DNA of 64,000 bases from positions 186,001-250,000 of the forward strand of contig QXEO01001579.1 of NCBI GenBank assembly GCA_007115705.1, written 5' to 3'. The position numbers were made by a program, and so were the translations under genes. Source of the DNA: Dactylis glomerata (lineage: Eukaryota > Streptophyta > Magnoliopsida > Poales > Poaceae). A model generated the notes under the pieces. That model was not told the DNA's origin. It saw nothing but the letters and a program-made list of their open reading frames with translations, and did not search any database. Below are positions 10,389 through 19,770 of this stretch, in pieces. Numbering within the stretch: the stretch's first letter is position 1; every line of letters begins with the position of its first letter.

Positions 10389-13133
10389 CTACGCCACCTC
10401 GGCCTCACGATCCGCAGCAGAAGAGGGCATGGCAGAAGCAGCACCATCATTCGGAGGAGGAACGGATCCACTCGTCGCCGGAGTCAAAGAAATTGGCGTA
10501 GAAGAAGCCGCAGAAGCCGCTGAAGGAGAAATCATCGCCACGATGCCTGACACAAACCTCTTTGCCTTCTCGAAGAAAGCCTTCAGCTTCGAGCGGGAGC
10601 GGCCGTGGGAAGAACTAACCTTCTCCCAGTCAATCTCCTCGCCGTGTGCATATGAAAGCGCAATGGCCCCTTCGGCACCTCGCTTCAAAGAGAGGCCCTT
10701 CATATGAAGGATGGGGTCTTCAGTGGTGTCGAAAGCCTGGGCGAGTTTCTTCACATCATTATCTGGCACCTCCGCCTTTTGCTTGGGCCACAACCCGACA
10801 AAAATCCGCGTAAGAACGCGGTTAACCAACTCGAAGATTTCCCAGATGGATATCCAGTTCGCTTCCAGTAAGCTAACTGCGGCCATGAGAGGATTGTTGT
10901 CCGGTTGCAAAGTCGACGAAGACACCTCAGTAAAATCTACATAACCAAGGAAACAGAAAACAGCAGAAGAGGAATATGTCAGCAAGTATAAGAAAGCAAG
11001 CAAATCAACGAAAAGGAAAAGAAAGGTACAGAATGTACCTCCAGCAGTAGCAGACACCATATTTAGCCGCTCAGCCACGGCCTGTTCTCGCTGGAGGTGC
11101 TCCTTGTTAGCATCAGTCAAGGCTTTCTCTGCTTTCTTCGCCTTAGCCAGTGCTGATTTAGTCGACTTCTCAGCACTAACCTTGGCAGCAGTAGCGGTGT
11201 CAAAAGCCTTTCGGGAAGCGTTGAGTTCAGCTTCCAGCGACGAAATGCGAGCATTAGCTGTCGCCAAAGCATCTGCAGTTCAACAAGGAGGAAAAGGATC
11301 AAGCAAAAAGCAAAGAAAAGCATACAAGATAAGCAAGATAGGAAAAGGAATTCACCCTCAGAGGCCTTAGCAGCCTTCAGGTACTCAACGCATTCATTGC
11401 CCAAGGCGACAAATTTCTTCATCAAATTCTGTTCAGGAATAGCACATGAGTGTCAACACGCAAAAACAGAAGCAAATATGCCAGTATTCTCACACACATC
11501 ATCGGAGGAGCTTGTGGACTAATGGGCCTCAAGAGAAGCACCGGCGTCCGACGATTTCTTCACGTGCGATGAACTACGAACAACGACTACCTTCTTAGTA
11601 GGCTTCCTCGAAGCTTTCGAATATTTCGCTGCTGGACCAACCTCCTGCGGCGGTGGTTCGCCGACAACAGAAGTATCAATGGTAGGGGCAGCAGCAGCAA
11701 ATCTCTTCGGGTCCTCCTCGCCACTAAGGAAACGCGCAACAGACAAGGTCACCTATCAAAGTCGACAGGGAAACGATCATATATGAAAATAAGCAGGATG
11801 ACACTTACGATTCCATGAGGTCGAAGAGTTCCACATCGTCCTCAGGCGCGGGGGTTTCCCCGACCGCAGTTTTATGAGCGGAGGCACTCGAGGAAGTGAA
11901 CTCTTCGGCACGCTTCCTCTTCTTGCCAACACCAATATCTTCAGAAAGCGCAGGAGGAGGCAACGTCTTTGAGCTGGTCCTCTCCAGCGAATCTCCGCCT
12001 TCTTCCCCATCCTGGCTGTCCTCAGCCTCGGGGGCTTCGGATGCCACAGAAACAGGCACATTTGGAATGCCCCCCCCTTCTAGGAGAGGAGGGCGAGAAA
12101 CGAGAAGTCGATGATCCTGGAAAGAAAATAACCCAGGCGTCACAAGGCAAATGATGATAAGAGAAAAACAAGGCGAATATAAGACAGTAAAACATACCGC
12201 ATGCAAAGGGTGTTGGGCGTCGAAATAACTAGCAGTCAAGTCTGGGATTTCATCTTCTTTTGTGAGGATGGTCAAAGCCCTCACTCGCTTGTCGAGATCC
12301 TTCTTTTCAAAGAGATCATCAGAAACTCGCAAAGAATCGCCCAAACCAGAAAAAGACCACAACTTCGAAGGACGGTGCTGAAGAGGTTGAACTCGACGTT
12401 GAAGGAAAAACGCCATAAGTTGAGTTCCATTTAAAGCACCACCGTCATCGCTCTTAAGAGCTTGGATGCGCGCTAGCAGCGGCTTAACATCCTCCATCTC
12501 AGCCTCTGTAGGAGGAGAATCCCAAGAGGCCAATTTTTCCAGATTTTTTGCGGCATCAAAAGGGGCAATGCCGAATAAATCAGCAGGAGAAGATTTTTGG
12601 TCCTTTATGTAAAACCATTTCTTTTTCCAGCCTTGTACTGAAGCATCCATGGAAAATTCCAAATACTGGGATTCAGTACAAACAGAAATTACGGCCCCTC
12701 CCAGTTCAGGCCTTTTTGTTAAAGAAACACTGGGGCGAAGCCGAAAAAGGTACTTCCAAAGGAGAAAATGGGGCTCGATCCCCAGAAAGGATTCGCAAAG
12801 AGTTATGAAACAGGCAATGTGGAGAATCGAATTTGGTGTGAGCTAGTGAAGCTACACACCGTAGACAAAAAGAAGTCCACGAAGGAATTCGTGGGCAGGG
12901 AGAGAAAGTCCGCGCAGAAGAAAATCAAAAAACATCACCCGAAAGCCACTCGGGGGCTTGGGGATACGATCAGTGCTAGGGAAGGTAACCTGATCGTCAT
13001 CGGAGATGAGGCCATCAGCTTGGGCCTTCTCTAGATCTTTCTGCTTGAACTCCGAGGGCACCCAGCTGGTCGCGGCATTCCCAGTCTTCCCCTTGGTCAT
13101 CTTGTTTTTCTGCGCCAGATGCTTCACACGCAT
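10389..13133 (-). pseudogene. Antisense gene A of the Tat-like element ('putative gypsy type transposon' N-domain), spliced, two stops
   Basis: Starts at ATG 13133. The N-terminal part carries SLPAHEFLRGLLFVYG and, in the same frame beyond two stops (TAG 12852-12854 and 12843-12845), LTPNSILHIACF and WKKKWFYIK. These are hallmarks of the grass domain often labelled 'putative gypsy type transposon' (PF04195 style). An 81-bp intron (12117-12197) with GT...AG ends follows; its length is a multiple of three. Further coding blocks lie at about 12116-11809, 11752-11519, 11425-11356, 11273-11039 and 10936-10389. The later ones are Ala/Lys/Glu-rich and coiled-coil-like (SSLEAELNASRKAF). The exact junction near 11752-11809 does not resolve cleanly. 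Both stops fit CAG-to-TAG changes. Confidence 0.7.
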
Positions 13134-13241
13134 CTAAGATTTGCGCACGGGGGCTGTGCAGAAGGACAGAAGTGTGCAGAGGTTGCAACAATGGCGGCGG
13201 CGGAAGCAATGAACTGGTAAACAGTGATTTTCCCCCAATCT

Positions 13242-13257
13242 CCCCTTATATAGATTG
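13242..13257 (-). promoter_or_regulatory. TATA-like core promoter for the antisense gene
   Basis: On the minus strand this reads caatctatataagggg, a good plant TATA box, about 110 bp before the antisense start codon at 13133. It suggests that the antisense gene has its own promoter inside the retrotransposon. Confidence 0.55.
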
Positions 13258-13584
13258 TTGGTAACGGAACGTGGGCTGAGACGTGGCGTAAGGAGTGGAA
13301 ACGGTAGCCCACTAACGGGCATATAAATTTTGAAATTACCGTTTTACCCATGGGTAACGGTCAAAAATCAAGAGATGATTACAAATAGACTCCTTGTATT
13401 AATGACATCACACATGTGAGAGTAAATCGGAGTGAAGACTATGATGGCAATGGATACTGGTAAAGATGAAGATTCCGAAGGTGGTTTGATATGGCAAATT
13501 TGTATAAAGGAAGATCATGGAAGTCGACGGAAAATTCAGTCCGCCGAACGAGAAGTCATTCTGTGAGTCTATACCCGAAAATAA

Positions 13585-14392
13585 TCGGCTATAGCCTCAG
13601 GGGCTACTCCCATCGGGAGCGTTGAGCGCGCACCCGACGATATTATTGAGTTACGATATGATTTTATGACATGAAGGAAAGCATATTGTCTATGAGCCTA
13701 TACTCGAAATAAGTTTTTTGACTATAGCCTTGGGGGCTACTCCCATCGGGAGCGCTGGGCACGCACCCGACGATGTTTTATGATAAACAATGGAGGAAAG
13801 GAAACAAAGAGACTTTGAGGATATCATTACTCCCATCGGGAGAGAGTTTTATTAACTAAGGTTGAATAACCCAAATATGTGACACGTTAGAACAGTCAAA
13901 CAAGGCTGCGACATATGATTCTCGAGTTGCGTCATCGCGACAAAACTCGAATGCCGTGATTGAAATATGTCACGAAGGTAAGACCCCAGGATCCGTCCTG
14001 TGTGGCCCAGTATACGCACATGGATGCGCTCTGCTGGTATGTATTCGTGTCTACAATGCAAAGAAAAATCCTGGTGGACGCACTGGGTACCCTGAGAACC
14101 ACTGGGATTCATTCTTTGTAAGTCCTAAATGTGGCAAAAGAATGGATTTGACCGGTTTCCCGAATTCAAGTCCAAGGGGATTGAATTTGAAGTAGGTGAC
14201 AAGTATATGTTCCGGCAGTTAACTGACCTCTTGACCCGTCAGAGTAGTCAGGCTTGTTCATCAAAATCCCTTGCGAGATATTATAATGAAAATAATTCGA
14301 AAGACCAAGTCGAAGAAATGATCAAAGTCGAAGATTTAAAAGATTAGAGATTCAACCCGAATCTGCAATTCTGGTAGAATCTCAGGGGCTAC
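13585..14392 (+). repeat. Direct repeats with polypurine-like motifs before the 3' LTR
   Basis: A block containing ggctactcccatcgggagcg, followed by a cgcacccgacgat stretch, occurs near 13601 and again near 13734, with a shorter relic (tactcccatcgggag) near 13828. Each full copy is led by ctcaggggctac or cttgggggctac, the same motif that forms the true polypurine tract at 14381-14392. The first stretch, 13258-13584, holds no coding frame. Confidence 0.65.
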
Positions 14393-14727
14393 TGGCAAGG
14401 GTATAGATAATAGAGCCCGTCAGTTGAGTACCCCTGAGGTCTGTTAAGCTAGGCCCAATTGTAATGCTAGTCGAAATACGAGTTATTACCGTATGTCGAT
14501 ATTGTAATCTGTGTCGGATCCCACCCGATCCTCAAGACCTGGCCATCTATATATAGGGGCCAGGAGGGGACAGTGTGGGATAGATTGAAAGCAAGCCAGG
14601 TTCTACACCCACGTTTACTTTCATAGCCATCTTGTTTGACTGAGTTTACCTTCGAGTTCATCCGACGCCCTATCTCCCCGTTCCTAAGTCCTTCATCTAG
14701 GACATTTGTCGAGTTAACCCCTCGTCA
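14393..14727 (+). repeat. 3' LTR of the Tat-like element (335 bp)
   Basis: It starts TGGCAAGG right after the polypurine tract and ends CCTCGTCA. The ends are imperfect inverted repeats differing only by two transitions. A TATA core (ctatatatagg) lies near 14548. Directly after 14727 the sequence becomes a LINE reading frame on the other strand, which sets the boundary. The expected 5-bp duplication is ggtac at 14728-14732, with its partner outside the window. Confidence 0.75.
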
Positions 14728-15515
14728 GGTACCTTCATCCTGAACGAGAGTGTGAATCCTTTTCTTCCTATGTCGCACATTGGCCACAATATGGAAGTAT
14801 CTAGTATTTGAGTCTCCTTCAAGGATAAATTTGCTCTTCGAGCGTTGGTACCATTTGATTTCCTCCTCCCTAAGGAGATTTGCTATCTCCGCATTTGATT
14901 GATTTTTAAGTTTGATCTGTTGCGTGGATAGAGAACTGGTCTCTGCTAAGGTTTCCAAATTGTCAATGATTGCAGAAAGCCTTAGCTTTTATTTTTTTAA
15001 GAACCCCCGTTACATGCCTAGTCCAACCATTCAGATGGCTACGTAAAGAATGTAGTTTTAAATGCCATCTTTGTATCAGAGAATTGGCACTAACAGGTCT
15101 TTCCCAAACATTCTTAACCATCTCATGAAATCCTTCGTGTTGTAACCATCCAACTTCAAACTTGAACCGATGCTTACTTGGCGGCTTAGGTGTTCTATTG
15201 GTTAAAAGAATGGGAGCATGATCAGAAAACCCTTCAATATGCTCAAGAGCCCGTACGGAAACCATAGGGAATTTGGATTCCCATTTTGCATCCATAAGCA
15301 CTCTATCAAGTTTCTCGAATGTGGGTTCCGGAAGGCTATTTTCCCAGGTAAATTGTCTTCCAACCATTGTGACCTCTCACAAATCAAAGCTGTCAATGAC
15401 AATATTGAATAAGAAAGGCCAAGGATCGTCAAACCGGCCTTTACTCTTCTCATGTCGGAATCTTACAAAATTAAAATTGCCCCAATTAAAACCGACCTTT
15501 CTAGGGTTTGGGTGA
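14728..15515 (-). pseudogene. LINE endonuclease fragment, cut by the Tat-like element
   Basis: Read on minus, the frame shows a typical plant LINE apurinic-type endonuclease C-terminus: NWGNFNFVRF, GRQFTWENS, FEKLDRVLM and ALEHIEGFSDHAPILL. It then gives the linker before RT (LLREEEIKWYQRSKSKFILEGDSNTRYFH in two parts). A TGA at 15377-15379 replaces an expected Arg between FDL and EV (CGA to TGA). A frame change occurs near 14975. The frame stops dead at the LTR boundary 14727, so RT and the rest should continue left of the window. Confidence 0.8.
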
Positions 15516-16436
15516 GAAGACCTGGATCTACACTTTCACCAAAGAAATTTGATAGTGCCATTCATTTTATTTTGAAACTTGTTACTCTTGGGTTCTTTGG
15601 AGTCTCTTGAAGCTCGGTTTTGGTGGTGTAAAGCTTTGTGGTCGTGATGGGAGTCTCCAATTGAGTTGTGAAGATTGTCCCAACATTGTTTGTAAAGGTT
15701 TCGGTCGTCACCTTCAAGACTACCTCTTAGTAGATCGTGTTCTTGTTTTGTGCAAGGGCACAAGAAGAATAAGATTAGTCTTTGTGATATTAGTGGACTT
15801 TGTGTCAGCACACCTCTAAAACAAAAACGTACTTCCCCTCAGAGGAAGGTACTTTGAGAATTCCATGTACACCCTCAGGTGGGAATACCCAACAGACAAG
15901 ACGAAAACACCAACAAACATGTCAGCGACCAAACCAACACACAAGCCTAAGCACAATGACGACACAAGCCCACTAGCTTTTCAAACATCGCCAACCACGT
16001 TGTCGGGATGGGGTTGAAGCCTGGGTGCCATTATTTGATGTAGCGCTGCCACTGCCATCTAAAATGGTGCCACCATTACACCGACAAACCTGAACTTTAG
16101 GGATCTATTTACAACGCCGAACATAGTTCCCACACCTCACTCTGCTGTAGTGGAAAACAAAGGAGGCGGGCATCCGTCGATTGCCCGCTAGGACCGAAAA
16201 GAAGTAGTGGCTAGTGTATAGAGGAGAGGCCACTTGGAGCTTCTTCCACGCGGTAGCTGGAGGACGAACTGCTCATCGCCGGTGCTTAAGACCCGTGGCT
16301 CCAATAGTCAGATTAATTTGCGTTTTATAAGTGTGCTCGTGCGTCTACATCTTGCAAGCATGATCGGTGTATCTGAAAATACCCATAGACTTTCCTAGTT
16401 ATTGGTACTGAAGTTTAGGAGAAGTATGAAATGAGC
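15516..16436. other. Intergenic DNA with possible LINE 5' remnants
   Basis: No convincing coding frame. The first 300 bp continue upstream of the LINE endonuclease and may be its decayed 5' part, but I could not find the N-terminal endonuclease motif. The remainder is mixed-composition DNA without a recognisable element. Confidence 0.4.
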
Positions 16437-16800
16437 AGGGTCTCACCTACACCCTCTTAACTTTTTCTAGTTTCTCTTTTTTACATCTCTCAAAATATAT
16501 AATATATGAATTTGAAACTTTGTGTACCATTGAAACATTACAACTGCAACATGACAAAAATAGTTTGGGATTTTTTTGCGTAGTTTGAAATTTTTGAATT
16601 TTTAAAATTCAAAAGAACTTCTTTAAATATGTATATATTTAATGTCATAAAAATACCAAAGTATTTTTCCCATATTCTATCTCAAATGTTTCGGTGAAGT
16701 ACAGAGTTTCGGATTCAAATATTGTATGGTGTGAGAGATACAAAAAAGAGAAGTTGCTTGTGAGGGAAAAAAGTACTAGCACGGATCTTGGTGCACCTCT
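16437..16800. mobile_element. Foldback MITE-like element
   Basis: Bases around 16471-16505 (ttctcttttttacatctctca) and the reverse complement of about 16727-16757 (ttctcttttttgtatctctca) form an imperfect inverted repeat around an A/T-rich core. No coding capacity. Exact ends and target duplication are not clear. Confidence 0.4.
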
Positions 16801-17143
16801 GAACAACCCAGATAGAAGGGATAGCTAAGATGGTGCTCAGAAAATCTTGTCTCCCCGGTTTAGTTTACGGTCATACATGTTGAAATCTACAAGCACCTTT
16901 TTACAGCACAGATATGAAAGCACGTACTAGTGGCATATGAATTGGCATAATTCGTTGGGCGGATAAGAAATTAACAGAGGGTTTAGTAAATAACCAGTGC
17001 AGATCTCAATGCACATGTGACAACAACAACACAACAATAGCATGCAATCCCTCCCAAAGCAGCACATGATTAACCGAGGTGGATGAATGGAGCACATTAA
17101 AACGATGATGACAGAGTACTACATGGCGGTCAAGGAGATGTAG
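16801..17143. other. 3' flank of the cold-shock gene
   Basis: No ORF of note. On the minus strand this is the region downstream of the cold-shock stop codon and probably holds its 3' UTR. It contains TGT/TTG-rich stretches around 17020-17050, as plant far-upstream polyadenylation elements often do. No clear single AATAAA is visible near the stop. Confidence 0.4.
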
Positions 17144-17353
17144 CTAGATAGCCATGACGTTGGCTGCGGAGGGGCCTTTTGAGCCGTTTACGATCTCGAA
17201 CTCGACCTTCTGGCCCTCGGCCAGGGTTTTGAAGCCATCGCTAGCGATGGCGGAGAAGTGGACAAAGATATCTTTGCTGCCGTCGTCCGGGGTGATGAAG
17301 CCGAAGCCCTTCGATTCGTTGAACCACTTCACGCTTCCCTTGAACTTGGCCAT
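17144..17353 (-). CDS. Bacterial-type cold-shock protein (single CSD, 69 aa)
   Basis: This intact, intronless gene encodes exactly one cold-shock domain, a five-stranded OB-fold that binds single-stranded RNA/DNA and acts as an RNA chaperone. RNP1 is KGFGFI (residues 15-20) and RNP2 is DIFVHF (28-33), with conserved VKWFN (8-12), the loop DDGSKD (23-28) and the end GPSAANV (60-66). Length and sequence match bacterial CspA/CspC/CspE proteins. Known plant cold-shock proteins carry a long Gly-rich tail with CCHC knuckles, which is absent here, and their domain differs. The start is certain, because MAKFKG is the bacterial N-terminus. Codons mostly end in G or C. Flanks are plant DNA: a TATA promoter upstream, a MITE-like element and a Triticeae LINE downstream. 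I infer horizontal acquisition from bacteria; a sequencing contaminant would not have such flanks. Confidence 0.93.
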   Translation of the reverse strand: MAKFKGSVKWFNESKGFGFITPDDGSKDIFVHFSAIASDGFKTLAEGQKVEFEIVNGSKGPSAANVMAI

Positions 17354-17446
17354 TACCCTTGCCTCTTCTCTCTTTCTCTAGATCTCTAGAGTACTTGTTT
17401 TCACCTGGGAGATGTGGCTGGTTGGATTCGGCAAAGGGCGGAGGAA

Positions 17447-17458
17447 GAATATATATAG
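17447..17458 (-). promoter_or_regulatory. TATA box of the cold-shock gene
   Basis: On the minus strand the sequence reads ctatatatattc, about 95 bp before the ATG at 17353. That predicts a 5' leader of roughly 60-70 nt, which is GA/CT-rich (tctagagatctagagaaaga). The context is eukaryotic. The aagg a few bases before ATG resembles a weak Shine-Dalgarno core, possibly a relic or chance. Confidence 0.65.
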
Positions 17459-17459
17459 C

Positions 17460-18235
17460 CGGCGGGGAGGAATGGGCAGATCAGTAGGACGGTAGTGGAG
17501 AAGCCGCGTCAGGAAGTCAGGTCTGCTGATTCTGGTGGAGATTTTGTTCCCTTTTACTGATCAGAACGTGGAGCACGAATCTGCTTCGAAACAAAGCTTT
17601 GTACTGGTCAATGCGCTCCACGATGTGCTCGATGGACGCGCATGTGAATTACCTGATCTACTCGATCTACGTCCATGCTCAGAGAGTCAAATTTTGGTTT
17701 GATTTATGGATACGCATCAAACGTGGCGAGTTAAATTTATATTCGTGTAAGAGAAAAATCAATATAGACACTGTAGGATCGTAACCGTTTTTTATTTGAT
17801 CAGATTTGGTTCTGGAGTTGATTATCTAAGACAGGGAATTTGCAAGAGATTTAGTTACATTTTTTTAATGATCATGGAGGTGTACACAATTTGGATGCAC
17901 GATTTATTTCACGCAACTAGCGATTGTGCATGAGCAAACACGTTCGACTAGCATAAATTAAATATCCTGATTAGTAGGCACAGTAAATATGAAGGCATTA
18001 TGTTGTAATATTGTTCGGAACATTTGGATATTTTATTTTTGTTATAAGAAATCCACTGTACATGTGAGTGAGTCAGCAGATGCTTTGAACGTCGTTAGCG
18101 GTAGACGGGCGTGGTTTCCTTTACAATTTTCGCGCATGGATACTTTGAACTTTGGCTGTTGTTCCGATCCGTTATCTCTACGGTAGTGGACCGCATCCCT
18201 ATGAAAAAAACAGCACAAGCATCTGCGAAAATCTA
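17460..18235. other. Upstream region of the cold-shock gene
   Basis: It should contain the distal promoter on the minus strand. I see no further gene and no clear bacterial sequence. The part near 17500-17640 is moderately GC-rich, the rest A/T-rich. Confidence 0.4.
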
Positions 18236-18240
18236 ATTCA

Positions 18241-18495
18241 GTTCAGGGTGCATACCTATTGTTTGAAAACATATTGACGGATGTTTAAAAAAAATCATAT
18301 ATCCAGATATTATATGTTCGCACACATAAGTTTTCATGAAAAAACAACCTTTTGCGTCTCATGTAAAAATACAAATTTCAGTGAACCAACATGACTATTC
18401 ATGAAAGTTCAAAAAAAAAAACATGACTATTCACGAGACAAATTTTATATGTATTTTTTCATAATAGGGTCATATGCACCTGGAAGCTAAAACAC
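18241..18495. mobile_element. MITE-like element with imperfect terminal inverted repeats
   Basis: The left end (ttcagggtgcatacctatt) and the reverse complement of the right end (ttccaggtgcatatgacccta) match imperfectly around an A/T-rich core. No ORF. The ends are tentative. Confidence 0.35.
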
Positions 18496-18929
18496 AACAC
18501 AAGCATATGCATGATTAACTGAAAATATATCATTTAGTAATAATGCGTACACACTCAAGTGATTAAACAAGGCATGTGCATGGATCTCCTGCAGGCTACT
18601 ATAGTACATTTTCGTCACCGACGAATCATCTCAAGATTAGTTTATCAGATGTACAAGCTGCAAGCCAGCTCACGATCATACGTGTTGTACGTGATGCCAA
18701 CACGATGGCTACTCGCCATCCTTCAAAATATTGCCGCCAGCAACCCCGGGCTCTCAGGCCTCTTGCGTTTCCTGCCGTTGGATCAGCCGCTCGAGTTAAT
18801 CATGGCCGTTCGTGGATATCACTGTTGGGCTCTGAGGTTCTACCCGCCCTGTGCGTTCAGCTAGCCACGGTCACTGACTTGTGGGGCCAGCGTCGAGCGT
18901 GTCCCACTTGTCGGTGAAGGCATCCTCTT

Positions 18930-19770
18930 AGTATGTGTTCAGCCGCACAGTAACGCGCGGTGGCTGCCCCCGTGGTTTGGCATGCCCACCAGGGGCAAAA
19001 ATGTCATTCCATGTCTCATTCTACTCTGCGACTGTGGAGAGGACGGCGGTGGCATCCCGCCCTTCGTCGCCGGGTACGGGGCACTCCGGTCATGGCCGAG
19101 CCCCGATCTTGGCTCTGGAGAGAGGAGGAAGCCCTAGCCGCTACCCACTCCCGTGCCCACTGCCCACTCCTGCACCCTCTCCTCTCTCTCTTCCTCCTCC
19201 TAACCTCTTCAAAACCCTAGCCACCGGCCCGCCGCCACTGGTCTCTCCCCGTTAGGCTCGCGTGCAGGCGATGCGGAGCGCACACAGTGGCCTCGTCCGC
19301 TTCTCCCCGACCACGAGCATGGCCTCAGATCTGACCAGGTGCGTGTACCTTGTCGGCAGCGGCTACGGCGACCATGGAGGACGGCGACCGCACGGGGTGG
19401 CCGAGCAGCAGATTTTGGCGGCGGTGGCGCCCGGCCTCCTCATCTACACCGAGCCCGACTTCGAGGGCGGGGCGGCAGCCACGTTCGTCCGCCCTTGCGA
19501 GGAGCATCCAGGAATGGCTCATTCCGTCCAGGCACGTGTGCCTTGTCGGCGGCAGATGGACAGAAGAGGAGAGCAAGAGGACGCCAGCACCTCCAGGTAA
19601 CCTCTCCTGCTTTCCTTTGATGCTGGCGTGCGTAGGGGATCTGCAGGTTTTCAGGCAGATTGAGCTGAGGAGCAACACGAGTGCACGCAGCCTGATGAGT
19701 GTGAGGGCACCACAAAAGATCCTCTTCGTTTGCAGATACTATCTCTTCCTCCCAATTTAATCAACGGAAG
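18930..19770. other. GC-rich gene-like fragment of unknown origin
   Basis: A C/T-rich leader (19135-19260, with an aaaccctag motif typical of grass 5' UTRs) is followed by GC-rich open frames (for example 19262-19600, plus). None resembles a known protein end to end. The short stretch AAATFVRP near 19467 is faintly like the first carrier repeat of mitochondrial carriers, a fragment of which lies at 21183-21574, but the match is too short to trust. It is probably a captured gene piece inside the Helitron-like region. Confidence 0.35.

Larger units (their letters stand above)
6496..14727 (+). mobile_element. Tat/Retand-like Gypsy element lacking pol, 3' part, interrupted by the nested element
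   Basis: Order: gag-protease on plus (6496-8971), two opposite-strand genes (9275-13133 minus), a 3' non-coding part with repeated polypurine-like motifs, and a 335-bp 3' LTR (14393-14727). No RT, RNase H or integrase is present, and only about 300 bp separates the protease from the first antisense gene, so pol is absent rather than degraded in place. The layout of gag plus antisense ORFs before the 3' LTR is characteristic of Tat-lineage plant elements (RIRE2, Grande type). The 5' LTR and the start of gag lie left of the window, beyond the nested insertion. Confidence 0.8.

Noticed and set aside
13585..13790. CRISPR-like spacing of repeats
   Set aside because: Only two full copies, inside a retroelement of a plant nuclear genome.
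17144..17353. Bacterial contamination as explanation of the cold-shock gene
   Set aside because: No bacterial DNA flanks it; the immediate neighbours are a TATA promoter, MITE-like DNA and Triticeae retroelements. Assembly chimerism of only 210 bp is improbable, though read-level proof is still lacking.
17154..17381. 75-codon plus frame over the cold-shock gene
   Set aside because: It is the shadow of the minus-strand cold-shock gene; no homology and no promoter on plus.
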